From contig NZ_CAXUNP010000021.1 in assembly GCF_964252635.1 (NCBI RefSeq), forward strand, positions 1 through 64,000: DNA of 64,000 bases. The letters are read 5' to 3'. A program made the translations under genes and the position numbers. Every line of letters starts with the position of its first letter. The first letter of the stretch is position 1. The DNA is from Jatrophihabitans sp964252635. GTDB lineage: Bacteria; Actinomycetota; Actinomycetes; Mycobacteriales; Jatrophihabitantaceae. Of the stretch, positions 48,081-57,301 are shown in pieces. The notes under the pieces were generated by a model. That model was not told where the DNA came from. It did not search any database and worked only from the letters and a program-made list of their open reading frames with translations.

Positions 48081-49178
48081 ATGGTCGAAATGGGCGCCAC
48101 ACCCAAGGTGTCCTTCCTACGCCGCCAGGTCTCCCGGATCGGGCGGGCCATGACCACGCCGCTGCTCCCGGACGACTATTTCGCCCTGGTTCGTCCAACC
48201 TGGTCCACCCGCGAGGCGACCGGAACAGTCGTACGCACGATCAGCCACCACGGCAACGCGGTCTCGGTCGTCATCAAGCCCGACTTCGCGTGGCCGTCCC
48301 ACAAGCCCGGCCAGTACCTGCGCATCGGCATGGAGATCAACGGCATCCGCCACTGGCGGGCCTACTCCATCACCTCCGACCCGGGGCACCCCGAGGGCCT
48401 GGTCAGCATCACGGTCAAGCACACCGAGGGCGGGCGGATGTCGCCGGTCTTCAACCAGCGGGTCCAGGCCGGCCAGCGCGTCTACCTCGGCGAGGTGGAG
48501 GGCGAGTTCGTCCTGCCCGACCCGCTGCCGCGCAAGGCGTTGTTCATCTCGGCCGGCAGCGGCGTGACGCCGATCATGGCCATGCTGCGCGAGCTCGAGC
48601 GGCGCGACGCCCTCGACGACGTCATCCACCTGCACAGCGCCCGCACCAAGGACGACGTCATCCTCGGCACCCCGCTGCGCTCGATGGCCGACCGTGAGGA
48701 CGGCTACCGCCTGATCGAGCTCTACACCAGCGAGCGCCCGCGCATGACGCCCGACGACCTCGACGAGCTGTGCCCCGACTGGCGCGAGCGCGAGACGTTC
48801 CTGTCCGGCCCGCGCGAGCTCATCGACGACGTCGAGAAGCGGTTCGCCGACGACGGCCTGGCCGAGCACCTGCACCTGGAGCGCTTCCAGCCCGTCATCG
48901 GCGTGGGCGGCGGGTCCGGCGACGGCGGCAGCGTCCGGTTCCGCGTCACCGACCTCGACGCCGAGTGCGACGCCGGCGTGTCCATCCTGGTCGGCGGCGA
49001 GAACGCCGGGGCCACGCTGCCCTTCGGTTGCCGGATGGGCATCTGCCACACCTGCGTCGGGCGCCTTCGCGACGGCGCGGTCCGCGACCTACGTACCGGC
49101 TCCATCACCGAGGCCAACGGCCAGATGGTGCGCACCTGCATCAACGCCCCCGAGGGCGAGATCGAGATAGACCTCTGA
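48081..49178 (+). CDS. Ferredoxin-NADP reductase fused to 2Fe-2S domain, desaturase electron donor
   Basis: 365 residues. FAD-binding (RAYSITSDP near 94-102), NAD-binding (LFISAGSGVTPIMAM near 154-168), and C-terminal plant-type ferredoxin with cluster Cys in FGCRMGICHTC...C. The same architecture as mycobacterial Rv3230c, which supplies electrons to DesA3. GAAGGAG precedes ATG 48081. Followed 27 nt later by the desaturase. Confidence 0.93.
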   Translation: MVEMGATPKVSFLRRQVSRIGRAMTTPLLPDDYFALVRPTWSTREATGTVVRTISHHGNAVSVVIKPDFAWPSHKPGQYLRIGMEINGIRHWRAYSITSDPGHPEGLVSITVKHTEGGRMSPVFNQRVQAGQRVYLGEVEGEFVLPDPLPRKALFISAGSGVTPIMAMLRELERRDALDDVIHLHSARTKDDVILGTPLRSMADREDGYRLIELYTSERPRMTPDDLDELCPDWRERETFLSGPRELIDDVEKRFADDGLAEHLHLERFQPVIGVGGGSGDGGSVRFRVTDLDAECDAGVSILVGGENAGATLPFGCRMGICHTCVGRLRDGAVRDLRTGSITEANGQMVRTCINAPEGEIEIDL

Positions 49179-49205
49179 TCCATCCGCGCAGACGAGAGGA
49201 CCCGC

Positions 49206-50414
49206 ATGCCTGCGAAGTTCGACCTTCCGTACAACCCCGAGAACCCGCTGTACAAGCTCACCGACGAGCAGCTCGAAGAGCTCGGCAAGGAGTTCGACGA
49301 GCTGCACGACGAGATCTTCAACTCCTTGGGTGACAGCGACGCCCGCTACATCCGCAACATGATCACCTTCCAGCGGCGCCTCATCGCCGCGTCGCGCGGC
49401 GTGCTGCTGTTCTCCCGGTTCAAGCCGGCGTGGGTGGTCGGCACCGCCGGGCTGTCGCTGGCCAAGATCCTCGAGAACATGGAGATCGGCCACAACGTCA
49501 TGCACGGCCAGTGGGACTGGATGAACGACCCGAACATCCACTCCTCCACCTGGGACTGGGACACGGCGTCGCCGGCCGCGGCGTGGAAGCACTCCCATAA
49601 CTACGTGCACCACACCTTCACCAACGTCATCGGCAAGGACAAGGACGTCGGCTACGAGATCATGCGGATCGACCCGCGCCAGCCGTGGAAGCCCTCGTTC
49701 CTGCTGCAGCCGTTCTACAACCTGCTGCTGATGGCGTTCTTCGAGTGGGGCGTCGCCGTCCACGACCTCGACTTCAGCGCCGTCAACAAGGGGCAGAAGT
49801 CGCGCAAGCAGTTCAACGACGAGGCCAAGTCCATCGGCATCAAGGGCCTGCGCCAGATCGTCAAGGACTACCTCGTGTACCCGGGCCTGTCCGCTGCGGC
49901 GTCCGGCCCGACGCACGCCAAGGCGGGCTTCAAGTCGGCGTTCTGGGCCGACTTCACCGCCAACATCGTCCGCAACGTCTGGTCCAACGCGATCATCTTT
50001 TGCGGCCACTTCCCGGACCAGACGTTCGTGTTCACCGAGGACGAGGTCGAGAACGAGACCCGCGGCGGGTGGTACGTCCGCCAGCTGATCGGCGCCGCGA
50101 ACATCGACGGCGGCCCGACGTTCCACATTCTCAGCGGCAACCTGTCCTACCAGGTCGAGCACCACCTGTACCCGGACATGCCGAGCTCGCGGTACCAGCA
50201 GATCGCACCGCGCGTCCGCGAGATCTGCGAGCGCTACAACCTGCCGTACAACACCGGGCCGATGCGCAAGCAGTGGGGCGGCGTGCAGCGCACGATCCTG
50301 CGCCTGGCGTTCCCGGGCGGGCAGCGTCGCAGGAAGGGCGTGCCGTACGTCGAGCCGGCCGAGGTGAAGGCCGAGCGCATCCAGCAGGCCGAGCGCGTCC
50401 CGGCGTTCCCGTGA
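49206..50414 (+). CDS. Membrane fatty-acid desaturase (DesA3-like)
   Basis: 402 residues. Histidine boxes: GHNVMHGQW, HSHNYVHHTF and YQVEHHLYPDMP, the three diiron-binding sites of acyl-CoA desaturases. Few hydrophobic stretches, as in DesA3. With the adjacent reductase it introduces a double bond into stearoyl-CoA or similar, adjusting membrane fluidity. Its stop codon lies inside repeat copy C. Confidence 0.93.
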   Translation: MPAKFDLPYNPENPLYKLTDEQLEELGKEFDELHDEIFNSLGDSDARYIRNMITFQRRLIAASRGVLLFSRFKPAWVVGTAGLSLAKILENMEIGHNVMHGQWDWMNDPNIHSSTWDWDTASPAAAWKHSHNYVHHTFTNVIGKDKDVGYEIMRIDPRQPWKPSFLLQPFYNLLLMAFFEWGVAVHDLDFSAVNKGQKSRKQFNDEAKSIGIKGLRQIVKDYLVYPGLSAAASGPTHAKAGFKSAFWADFTANIVRNVWSNAIIFCGHFPDQTFVFTEDEVENETRGGWYVRQLIGAANIDGGPTFHILSGNLSYQVEHHLYPDMPSSRYQQIAPRVREICERYNLPYNTGPMRKQWGGVQRTILRLAFPGGQRRRKGVPYVEPAEVKAERIQQAERVPAFP

Positions 50415-50473
50415 GCAACGCTCGCGGAGCGAACCGCACACCCTGCGTGTCGGGCGAGCCGAACGGGGTGAGG
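50411..50473 (+). repeat. Dispersed two-part repeat, copy C (before the 50476 gene)
   Basis: 63 nt: first half one base different from copy B, a 20-nt middle and a half ending cgaacggggtgagg, 2 nt before GTG 50476. It overlaps the desaturase stop codon by reading TGA inside gtgagc. Confidence 0.85.
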
Positions 50474-50475
50474 TC

Positions 50476-50862
50476 GTGAGCAGGAGCCTCCCGCTCATCG
50501 GGGAGCTGCATCTGCCCAAGCGGACGACGTGGGCCGAGCTGACCACGTTCGGCAAGGTCCGCCGGGTCACGTTCTGGGTCACTCAGGTGTCGCTGCTGGG
50601 CATGGGCGCGTCTGCGGCGACCTCGGGTTCCGAGGTCGGGCTGCGCGCTGACGGCAGCCTGGCCAAGGAGCATGCGGACGACGTCGACGAGGTCAAGGGC
50701 GACCCGAAGAACAAGGCGCAGCGCGACCAGGCCGGCGAGCAGAAGAAGTCGCCCGAGGGCGAGCACGCCGAGCCCAAGGCCGGGAACGCCGAGAACGAGA
50801 CCGAGGCGCAGTCGGGCAACGCCGCCGACGACACCGAGGCGGCCGCCGAGTCCACGAGCTGA
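50476..50862 (+). CDS. Hypothetical protein with acidic disordered tail
   Basis: 128 residues. N-terminal helix-rich part (residues 1-50, ending in a short hydrophobic segment WVTQVSLLGMG) and a highly charged Glu/Asp/Lys/Gln-rich tail predicted to be disordered. No family known. It follows the desaturase closely and is probably co-transcribed. Confidence 0.6.
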   Translation: MSRSLPLIGELHLPKRTTWAELTTFGKVRRVTFWVTQVSLLGMGASAATSGSEVGLRADGSLAKEHADDVDEVKGDPKNKAQRDQAGEQKKSPEGEHAEPKAGNAENETEAQSGNAADDTEAAAESTS

Positions 50863-50872
50863 CCCGCCGTCG

Positions 50873-50896
50873 GCCGGCCCGGGGGCNNNNNNNNNN
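50873..50896. other. Assembly gap (10 N) next to a GC-rich hairpin
   Basis: Positions 50887-50896 are N. The left flank GCCGGCCCGGGGGC matches the first part of the hairpin seen at 51003-51020, so the gap hides the second arm of a second hairpin. True gap length is unknown. Confidence 0.9.
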
Positions 50897-51002
50897 GTTG
50901 CGTCGGGGACGGGGGCCGGCGCCGACGGCGGGGGCGGCTCGTGAAAAGCGGCACGGTCGTCTTGCATTGATTTTCGGGCAGTCATAAGCTGCCGCCACTT
51001 CC

Positions 51003-51020
51003 GCCGGCCCGGGGGCCGGC
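51003..51020. terminator. GC-rich hairpin downstream of dusB
   Basis: GCCGGCCC and GGGCCGGC arms, 8 bp with a 2-nt loop, 18 nt after the dusB stop on the reverse strand. Confidence 0.6.
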
Positions 51021-51037
51021 CCGACGGTGGCGTCAGG

Positions 51038-52201
51038 TCAGCCGCCGCTGTTCTCCGTCTCGGCCCCGACCGGGACCTCGCACGACTCCCGCGTCGCCAG
51101 CCAGCCGTCCGGCAGCGACACCCCGTGCCCTGCGGTCGTGCGCCCGCGCGGCTGCCCCAGCACGACGGACGGGAACGGTTCGTCGGCGTCGAGCCGGCCC
51201 AGCAGGTCGTCGAGCTCGGCCAGGCTGGACGACTGCGCGAGCTCGCGGCGCACCGCGCCCCCGGCGCCGAAGCCCTTCAGGTACCACGCCACGTGCTTGC
51301 GGAACTCGATGACGCCGCGCTGCTCACCGAGCCATTCGCCCAACAGCTCGGCGTGCCGGTGCATCATGGCCGCCACCTCGCCGAGATTCGGGCGCACCTG
51401 CACACCTGTGCCGTTGAAGGCCGCGGCGAGGTCGGCGAACAGCCACGGCCGCCCGAGGCAGCCGCGCCCCACGACGACCCCGGCGCAGCCGGTCTCGCGG
51501 ACCATGCGCAGCGCGTCGTCACCCTCCCAGATGTCGCCGTTGCCGAGCACCGGGATGTCGAGGGCGTCGACGAGGTCGGCGATCCGCGACCAGTCGGCTT
51601 GCCCGCCGTAGTACTCCAGCGCGGTGCGCCCGTGCAGCGCGACGTGCGCGGCGCCGGCGTCCTGCGCCCGCAGCCCGGCCTCGCGGTAGGTCAGGTGGTC
51701 GGCGTCGATGCCCACCCGCATCTTCACGGTGACCGGCACCGCGCCGCGGGCCTCACGCACAGCGGACCGCACGATCGACTCGAACAGCTGGTGCCGCCAG
51801 GGCAGTGCCGCTCCCCCGCCCTTGCGGGTCACCTTGGGTACCGGGCAGCCGAAGTTCAGGTCGACGTGGTCGGCGAGGTCCTCGTCGACGATCATGCGCA
51901 CCGCCGCGCCGACGACGGCCGGGTCGACGCCGTAGAGCTGCAGCGACCGCGGTGACTCGTCCGGCGCGAAGCGGATGAGTTGCAGGGTCTTCGGGTTGCG
52001 CTCGACGAGGGCCCTCGAGGTGATCATCTCGCTGACGAACAGCCCGCCCCGCTGCCCGGGGAGCAGCTGCGTCGACATCGCCTCACGGCACAGCCGGCGG
52101 AACGCGTTGTTGGTGATGCCGGCCATCGGCGCCAGGACGACCGGCGGGTCGGCGACCACGCGGTCGGACAACACGAGCGGTGCGGTGAGAACACTCGTCA
52201 T
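51038..52201 (-). CDS. dusB: tRNA-dihydrouridine synthase
   Basis: 387 residues. FMN barrel with LAPMAGITNNAFRR near the start, catalytic Cys in NFGCPVPKVTRKGGGA and the later IPVLGNGDI and RGCLGRPWLF. Reduces uridine in tRNA D-loops. Follows glyS at 4 nt on the same strand. Confidence 0.95.
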   Translation of the reverse strand: MTSVLTAPLVLSDRVVADPPVVLAPMAGITNNAFRRLCREAMSTQLLPGQRGGLFVSEMITSRALVERNPKTLQLIRFAPDESPRSLQLYGVDPAVVGAAVRMIVDEDLADHVDLNFGCPVPKVTRKGGGAALPWRHQLFESIVRSAVREARGAVPVTVKMRVGIDADHLTYREAGLRAQDAGAAHVALHGRTALEYYGGQADWSRIADLVDALDIPVLGNGDIWEGDDALRMVRETGCAGVVVGRGCLGRPWLFADLAAAFNGTGVQVRPNLGEVAAMMHRHAELLGEWLGEQRGVIEFRKHVAWYLKGFGAGGAVRRELAQSSSLAELDDLLGRLDADEPFPSVVLGQPRGRTTAGHGVSLPDGWLATRESCEVPVGAETENSGG

Positions 52202-52205
52202 GAGG

Positions 52206-53600
52206 TCACACCCCGATGAGCCGGGCCGCCAGGTAGCTCTCGACCTGGTCGATGCCGATGCGTTCCTGGGCCATGGTGTCGCGCTCGCGGATCGTCACCG
52301 CGTCGTCGTCCAGGGTCTCGAAGTCGACGGTGATGCAGAACGGCGTGCCGGTCTCGTCCTGGCGGCGGTACCGCTTGCCGATGGCCTGCGTCTCGTCGTA
52401 GTCGACGTTCCAGTTCTGCCGCAGGGTCTCGGCCAGCGCGCGCGCCTTCGGCGACAGGTCCGCGTTGCGCGACAACGGCAGCACGGCAGCCTTGACCGGG
52501 GCGAGCCGCTTGTCGAGACGCAGCACGGTGCGCTTCTCCATGACGCCCTTCGCGTTGGGCGCCTCGTCCTCGGTGTAGGCGTCGAGCAGGAACGCCAGCA
52601 CCGCGCGGGTCAACCCGGCCGCAGGCTCGATGACGTAGGGCGTGTAGCGCTCGTTCGTCACCGGGTCGAGGTAGCTCAGGTTGGTGCCGGAGTGCTCGGA
52701 GTGGGTCGTCAGGTCGAAGTCGGTGCGATTGGCGATGCCCTCGAGCTCGGCGAACTCGGTGCCGCCGAACCCGAAGCGGTACTCGATGTCGACGGTGCGC
52801 TTCGCGTAGTGCGAGAGCTTCTCGGCGGGGTGCTCGAACCGGCGCAGGTTCTCCGGGTCGATGCCCAGGTCGACGTACCAGTCCCACCGCTGCTGCAGCC
52901 AGTACTCGTGCCATTGATCGTCGGTGCCGGGCTCGACGAAGAACTCCATCTCCATCTGCTCGAACTCCCGCGTCCGGAAGATGAAGTTGCCCGGCGTGAT
53001 CTCGTTGCGGAAGCTCTTGCCCGTCTGGGCGATGCCGAACGGCGGGCGGCGACGCGACGTGTTCAGCACGTTGAGAAAATTGACGAAGATGCCCTGCGCC
53101 GTCTCCGGCCGCAGGTAGTGGATGTTCTCCTCCGACTCGACCGGGCCGAGGTAGGTCTTGAGCATCATGTTGAAGTCGCGCGGCTCGGTCCACTGCCCGC
53201 GGGTGCCGCAGTTCGGGCAGGCGATGTCGGCCAGCCCGTTGGCCGGGGCGTGGTCGTGCTTCGCCTCGTAGGCCTCCTCGAGCTGGTCGGCCCGGTTGCG
53301 CTTGTGGCAGTTCAGGCACTCGACCAGCGGGTCGGTGAACACGTCGAGGTGCCCGGAGGCCTTCCACACGTCGGTGGACAGGATGACCGCGGAGTCGAGA
53401 CCCACGACGTCGTCGCGACGCTGCACCATGGCCTTCCACCACTGACGGCGGACGTTCTCCTTGAGCTCGACGCCGAGCGGGCCGTAGTCCCAGGCCGACC
53501 GGGTGCCGCCGTAGATCTCGCTGGACGGGAAGACGAAACCGCGGCGCTTGCTCAGGTTGACGATGGCGTCGTTTCTGACTGCGGGCGCGACGGCGGGCAC
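52206..53600 (-). CDS. glyS: Glycyl-tRNA synthetase
   Basis: 464 residues, class II alpha2 type. Motif 1 region (FPSSEIYGGTRSAWDYGPLG), Zn-like CLNCHKR and CPNCGTRG, motif 2 (FRNEITP), motif 3 (LLDAYTEDE and C-terminal anticodon-binding domain). GTG 53600 has AGGAG at about 9 nt upstream. Its 5' end overlaps the end of the PAP2 gene by 49 nt. Confidence 0.96.
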   Translation of the reverse strand: MPAVAPAVRNDAIVNLSKRRGFVFPSSEIYGGTRSAWDYGPLGVELKENVRRQWWKAMVQRRDDVVGLDSAVILSTDVWKASGHLDVFTDPLVECLNCHKRNRADQLEEAYEAKHDHAPANGLADIACPNCGTRGQWTEPRDFNMMLKTYLGPVESEENIHYLRPETAQGIFVNFLNVLNTSRRRPPFGIAQTGKSFRNEITPGNFIFRTREFEQMEMEFFVEPGTDDQWHEYWLQQRWDWYVDLGIDPENLRRFEHPAEKLSHYAKRTVDIEYRFGFGGTEFAELEGIANRTDFDLTTHSEHSGTNLSYLDPVTNERYTPYVIEPAAGLTRAVLAFLLDAYTEDEAPNAKGVMEKRTVLRLDKRLAPVKAAVLPLSRNADLSPKARALAETLRQNWNVDYDETQAIGKRYRRQDETGTPFCITVDFETLDDDAVTIRERDTMAQERIGIDQVESYLAARLIGV

Positions 53601-54778
53601 GAGATCTCCTGAGGCTGACGTTTCGACGGTGCGGGCGCGCCGCTGACAGGCGCAGAACCCAGGGTATCGGGCTCGTGGTCGGCCTTTCGCCGCCGCTCGA
53701 TCCAGGAGGCGGTGCGGTGGACGACCACGGCGAGCAGCGCGCCGGCCAGGCAGTCGGCGACGTAGTGCTCGGCCGAGTACACCAGGCTGAACGTCATGAG
53801 CACCGGATAGGCGACCAGCAGCGGACGCCACCACCGGTTGACCCGCGACCACATGAACAGCACGAACAGCACCGTGCCGCCGAGGTGCAACGAGGGCACG
53901 GCGGCCACGGCGTCCGCACTCACCCGGCCCTCCTCGAGCAGCGAGGTCGCCACGCGCAGGTGCAGGTCGGAGAACCCGCGGGTGACGATGCGCTCGACGT
54001 AGGGGTTCGTGCCCGGCCGGCCACCGTGGTACTGGCCGAGGATGCCGCCGGTCACGGCCCGCTGCGAGTCGCCCATGCACGGCGGCGCGCTCGGGTGCCC
54101 CGCCACGTCACGGGCGGTGCAGCGCGCGGCGGCCCACGGCGGGGCCGCCGGGATGAGCACGAAGAACAGGAAGCCCAGGAACGACAGGGCGACGAACCGC
54201 AGCGACCAGCGGTAGAAGTCGGTGCGGCTCCGCAGCCACATGACTCCGGCTGTCAGGTAGGGCAGGAAGAAGAACGTGTAGTAACAGACGCAGACCGCGA
54301 CGTCGTACCAGCGGACGTCGGCGAACTTCAGGTGCTCCTGCAGCACGACCGTCGGTTCGTGGCCCAGGAACAGCACCCGGTCGACGCGCACCTGCGGGTG
54401 CCACCACGTGGGCATGCCGACGGTGTCCGCGATGCCGCGCAGGTGGTCGTAGACGATCAGCACCGCCGCCAGCGGGACGAAATCGAGCAGCACCCACAGC
54501 AACCAGACCGGATGCCGCCCGATGCACGCGCACGCCAGGCCGATCGCGATCCACAGCAGCAGGCTGGTGCGGTCGAACGGCACCCCGTGGCGCCACCAGT
54601 CGACGACGAGCACGATGCCGAACGCGGTCACCGCCCCGATCCGCAGGCCCCGCAGCACCTGGCCGATGAGCGTGTCCGCGGGGAACCAGTCGGTGCGCCG
54701 TCGCCAGGACGCGGGGATGGCGACCCACCGCCCGACCCAGGACCGGCGCAGCGCTGCCGCCGGCCGCAGGTGCTTCAT
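53552..54778 (-). CDS. PAP2-superfamily membrane phosphatase
   Basis: 408 residues, six helices. PAP2 motifs: PSLHLGGTVLF and YSAEHYVADCLAG (His then Asp), the inositolphosphotransferase-like group. Signature Arg region KX6RP-like is weaker. The C-terminal 40 residues are low complexity and overlap glyS. Overlaps the ABM gene by 4 nt upstream. Possibly dephosphorylates prenyl or phospholipid substrates, fitting its neighbour uppS. Confidence 0.85.
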   Translation of the reverse strand: MKHLRPAAALRRSWVGRWVAIPASWRRRTDWFPADTLIGQVLRGLRIGAVTAFGIVLVVDWWRHGVPFDRTSLLLWIAIGLACACIGRHPVWLLWVLLDFVPLAAVLIVYDHLRGIADTVGMPTWWHPQVRVDRVLFLGHEPTVVLQEHLKFADVRWYDVAVCVCYYTFFFLPYLTAGVMWLRSRTDFYRWSLRFVALSFLGFLFFVLIPAAPPWAAARCTARDVAGHPSAPPCMGDSQRAVTGGILGQYHGGRPGTNPYVERIVTRGFSDLHLRVATSLLEEGRVSADAVAAVPSLHLGGTVLFVLFMWSRVNRWWRPLLVAYPVLMTFSLVYSAEHYVADCLAGALLAVVVHRTASWIERRRKADHEPDTLGSAPVSGAPAPSKRQPQEISCPPSRPQSETTPSST

Positions 54779-55113
54779 GCGAGCGGTTCCCGATCGCTGG
54801 CGTGGACGACCGTCTCGCCTCCCGGGGCGACGTCCACGATCGTCTCGAACCCGCCGGGCAGGTCGCGGGCCTGCGCCAGCAGCGGGGTGGCGTGCAGCTT
54901 CACCTGGTAGTTGCCGAGCGCGCGCCGGTAGGACCCGACGTTCGTCCACTCCGTGAGCAGCACCCAGGCGCCGGGGTCGTCGGTGCTGCGTCCCAGGGAG
55001 CCTCGCTGGTAGCCGGCGCATCGCGACAGCGCGTCCAGCGCGGGCTGGGCGCGCGCGACGAACCCGTCGTCGCCCTCGCCGGCTCCTACCGTGAAGTGGG
55101 TGATCGCGATCAT
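54775..55113 (-). CDS. Antibiotic-biosynthesis-monooxygenase-like (ABM) domain protein
   Basis: 112 residues: a single ferredoxin-like ABM fold (AITHFTVGAGEGDDGFVARAQPAL and WVLLTEWTNVGSYRRALGNYQVKLHA). ATG 55113 overlaps uppS stop (ATGA); its own stop overlaps the PAP2 start. Such small proteins are often of unknown function. Confidence 0.82.
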   Translation of the reverse strand: MIAITHFTVGAGEGDDGFVARAQPALDALSRCAGYQRGSLGRSTDDPGAWVLLTEWTNVGSYRRALGNYQVKLHATPLLAQARDLPGGFETIVDVAPGGETVVHASDREPLA

Positions 55114-55937
55114 GTCGTGGGCGCGTCGACCGGCCCGGCGGCGCCGAACCTCCGGTCGCGTCGCGCGTAGTCGAGGCACGCCTGCCAGAGGTGTCGACGG
55201 TCGAAGTCGGGCCACGGCGTGTCGACGAACGCGAGCTCGGCGTAGGCCGACTGCCACAGCAGGAAGTTCGACGTGCGCTGCTCGCCGGACGTGCGGATGA
55301 ACAGGTCGACGTCCGGCAGGCCCGGCTCGTCGAGGTACGCGCCGATCGTCCGCTCGTCGATCTTGGCGGGGTTGAGGGTGCCCGCCTGCACGTCCTTGGT
55401 GATGGCCCGGACCGCGTCCACGATCTCGGCACGGCCGCCGTAGTTCACGCAGAACTGGAGGGTCAGCCGGTCGTTGTCGCGGGTGTAGTCCTCGGCGTCC
55501 TCGAGCTGGCTGATGACGCTGCGCCACAATCGCGGCCGCCGCCCCGCCCATCGGATGCGGACCCCGAGGTCGGCCAGCTCGTCGCGCCGGCGACGGATGA
55601 CGTCCTTGTTGAAGCCCATGAGGAAGCGCACCTCCTCGGGCGAGCGGCGCCAGTTCTCGGTCGAGAAGGCGTACGCCGAGATGGTGCCGACGCCGAGCTC
55701 GATCGCCCCGTGCAGCACGTCCATCAGGCTGGCCTCACCGGCGCGGTGACCCTCGGTGCGGGACAGCCCGCGCGCGTGGGCCCACCGCCCGTTGCCGTCC
55801 ATCACGATCGCGACGTGCCGGGGCACCAGCGCCGCCGGGATCTCGGGCGGCCGAGCCCCCGACGGGTGGGCCGGTGGGTCCGGCCACACGGTGCGGGAGC
55901 GGCCGAGCAGGCTGCTGCGCTGGGTCGGAACGGACAT
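55110..55937 (-). CDS. uppS: Isoprenyl (undecaprenyl/decaprenyl-type) diphosphate synthase
   Basis: 275 residues. Conserved catalytic D47 (VMDGNGRWA), STENWRR, and RTSGEQRTSNFLLWQ with ELAFVDTPWPDF near the end. Makes the polyprenyl carrier for peptidoglycan. A 40-residue N-tail precedes the core. TAGCCT (55944-55949) lies 6 nt before ATG 55937, so the transcript may be leaderless. Confidence 0.96.
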   Translation of the reverse strand: MSVPTQRSSLLGRSRTVWPDPPAHPSGARPPEIPAALVPRHVAIVMDGNGRWAHARGLSRTEGHRAGEASLMDVLHGAIELGVGTISAYAFSTENWRRSPEEVRFLMGFNKDVIRRRRDELADLGVRIRWAGRRPRLWRSVISQLEDAEDYTRDNDRLTLQFCVNYGGRAEIVDAVRAITKDVQAGTLNPAKIDERTIGAYLDEPGLPDVDLFIRTSGEQRTSNFLLWQSAYAELAFVDTPWPDFDRRHLWQACLDYARRDRRFGAAGPVDAPTT

Positions 55938-55943
55938 TGGGTC

Positions 55944-55949
55944 AGGCTA
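55944..55949 (-). promoter_or_regulatory. Candidate -10 element, leaderless uppS
   Basis: TAGCCT on the reverse strand, 6 nt before ATG 55937, matching TANNNT; no ribosome site lies between them. Confidence 0.4.
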
Positions 55950-55969
55950 TCCCGCGAGCGGGCTGCGCC

Positions 55970-57301
55970 TCACGACTGCGTGATGCTGCCGCTGGTCCAC
56001 TGCTTCCAGGACACGCTCCAGTCGCCGCCCTGGGCGACGTCGATGGTCGGGCCGTGCGTGCCCGAGATCTGCACCGGGTCCCCGATCAGCGAGTGGTTGT
56101 AGAACCAGACCGCGTTCGGGTGATTGAGGTTCAGGCACCCGTGCGAGACGTCCACACCGGAATTCTGGGCCGGCTCCGTGTCCAGGTAGTGCAGGTAGAT
56201 GCCGTCGGTGCTGATCTTGGTGGCGTAGTAGATCTTCTCCGGCGCGTACCCGCCCGGGTCGGTGGCCGCGAGCCCGTAGCTGGCCGAGGACATGATCGCC
56301 GGGTCGTCGTGCTGCAGCACCGTGTACGAGCCGTTCATGGTGTGGAAGTCGATGTAGTGGCCACCCGAGTAGGTGCCGGAGTGCATGCCCATCGAGGTGT
56401 TCATGGTGCGCACCAGCTTGTCCTCGCGGTAGACGCGCACCTTGTTCACCGCCTTGGGGGCGTTGTCGTGGGCGATGGTGATCTGCTTGCGGCCGATCGT
56501 GAACGAGGCGCTCTCGTCGGAGGCGCCGTAGACGCCGTGGCCCAGGTCCTTGCCGTAGATCTTGGCCGCGACCGTCACCCGGGTGCCGCTGGGCCAGTAG
56601 CTCTGCGGCCGGTAGTGGACGTCCTGCGTGCCGTACCAGGCCCAGGCGCCGGCGACGTGCGGCGTGGTGGTGACGGACAGGGTCTTGACGACGGCGGCGC
56701 GCGCGGCCTTGCCCGTGATGGGGCTGTCGAAGTGGACGATCGGCACGATGGCCACCCCGTAGGTGGCGCCGTTCGTGAGCGCGTACCCGCCGATGCGGTT
56801 GATGTTGGCGTCGACGGTGTTGTCCGGGTCGACGGTGGTGAAGCTGCTGCGCTTCGTGACGGCGGCCCCGTCGGCACCGACCCCGGTGGCGACGACGGTG
56901 TACGTGCGCCCGTAGCCGAGGTCCTCGTTGCTGCGCCACCCGGCGGAGCCCGCGGCCGCGCCGGTGACCGTCTTGCCGGCCGGGTTGGTGACCTTGACCG
57001 AGCGCAGCGTCCCGTGGGCCACGCTGACCGTGATGCGCTGCGTCGGGTCGACCTTCTTCGCCCCCGCGGCCGGCACGGTGCTGACGGTGGCCGGCAGCAC
57101 CTTCGCAGCGACGTGGGGGGTCGCGCTGGTCCCGGCAGCGCCGTCCGAGCCGGATGCGTGGTGCGTGCCGACGCCGCTCCCCCGCGTGGCCGAGACGTTG
57201 TGCGCGGAGCTGCACCCGGCGATGCCGACGGCGACAACCGCCGCGGGGACCAGCCAACGGGCCCAGCGCGTCGGGCGGGCGTCACGAACCATGGAACGCA
57301 T
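55970..57301 (-). CDS. L,D-transpeptidase lipoprotein with Ig-like domains
   Basis: 443 residues. Lipoprotein signal (lipobox GIAGC near residue 28-30), Ig-like domains at about 80-310, and the YkuD catalytic domain with HSGTYSGGHYIDFH and SHGCLNL (catalytic C389). The Ig-plus-YkuD layout matches mycobacterial LdtMt2 types that make 3-3 peptidoglycan crosslinks. ATG 57301 chosen for the signal; ATG 57292 is an alternative. Confidence 0.93.
   Translation of the reverse strand: MRSMVRDARPTRWARWLVPAAVVAVGIAGCSSAHNVSATRGSGVGTHHASGSDGAAGTSATPHVAAKVLPATVSTVPAAGAKKVDPTQRITVSVAHGTLRSVKVTNPAGKTVTGAAAGSAGWRSNEDLGYGRTYTVVATGVGADGAAVTKRSSFTTVDPDNTVDANINRIGGYALTNGATYGVAIVPIVHFDSPITGKAARAAVVKTLSVTTTPHVAGAWAWYGTQDVHYRPQSYWPSGTRVTVAAKIYGKDLGHGVYGASDESASFTIGRKQITIAHDNAPKAVNKVRVYREDKLVRTMNTSMGMHSGTYSGGHYIDFHTMNGSYTVLQHDDPAIMSSASYGLAATDPGGYAPEKIYYATKISTDGIYLHYLDTEPAQNSGVDVSHGCLNLNHPNAVWFYNHSLIGDPVQISGTHGPTIDVAQGGDWSVSWKQWTSGSITQS

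Noticed and set aside
52206..54080. 624-residue version of glyS
   Set aside because: The extra N-terminus is low-complexity and overlaps PAP2; GTG 53600 has a ribosome site and family-like start.
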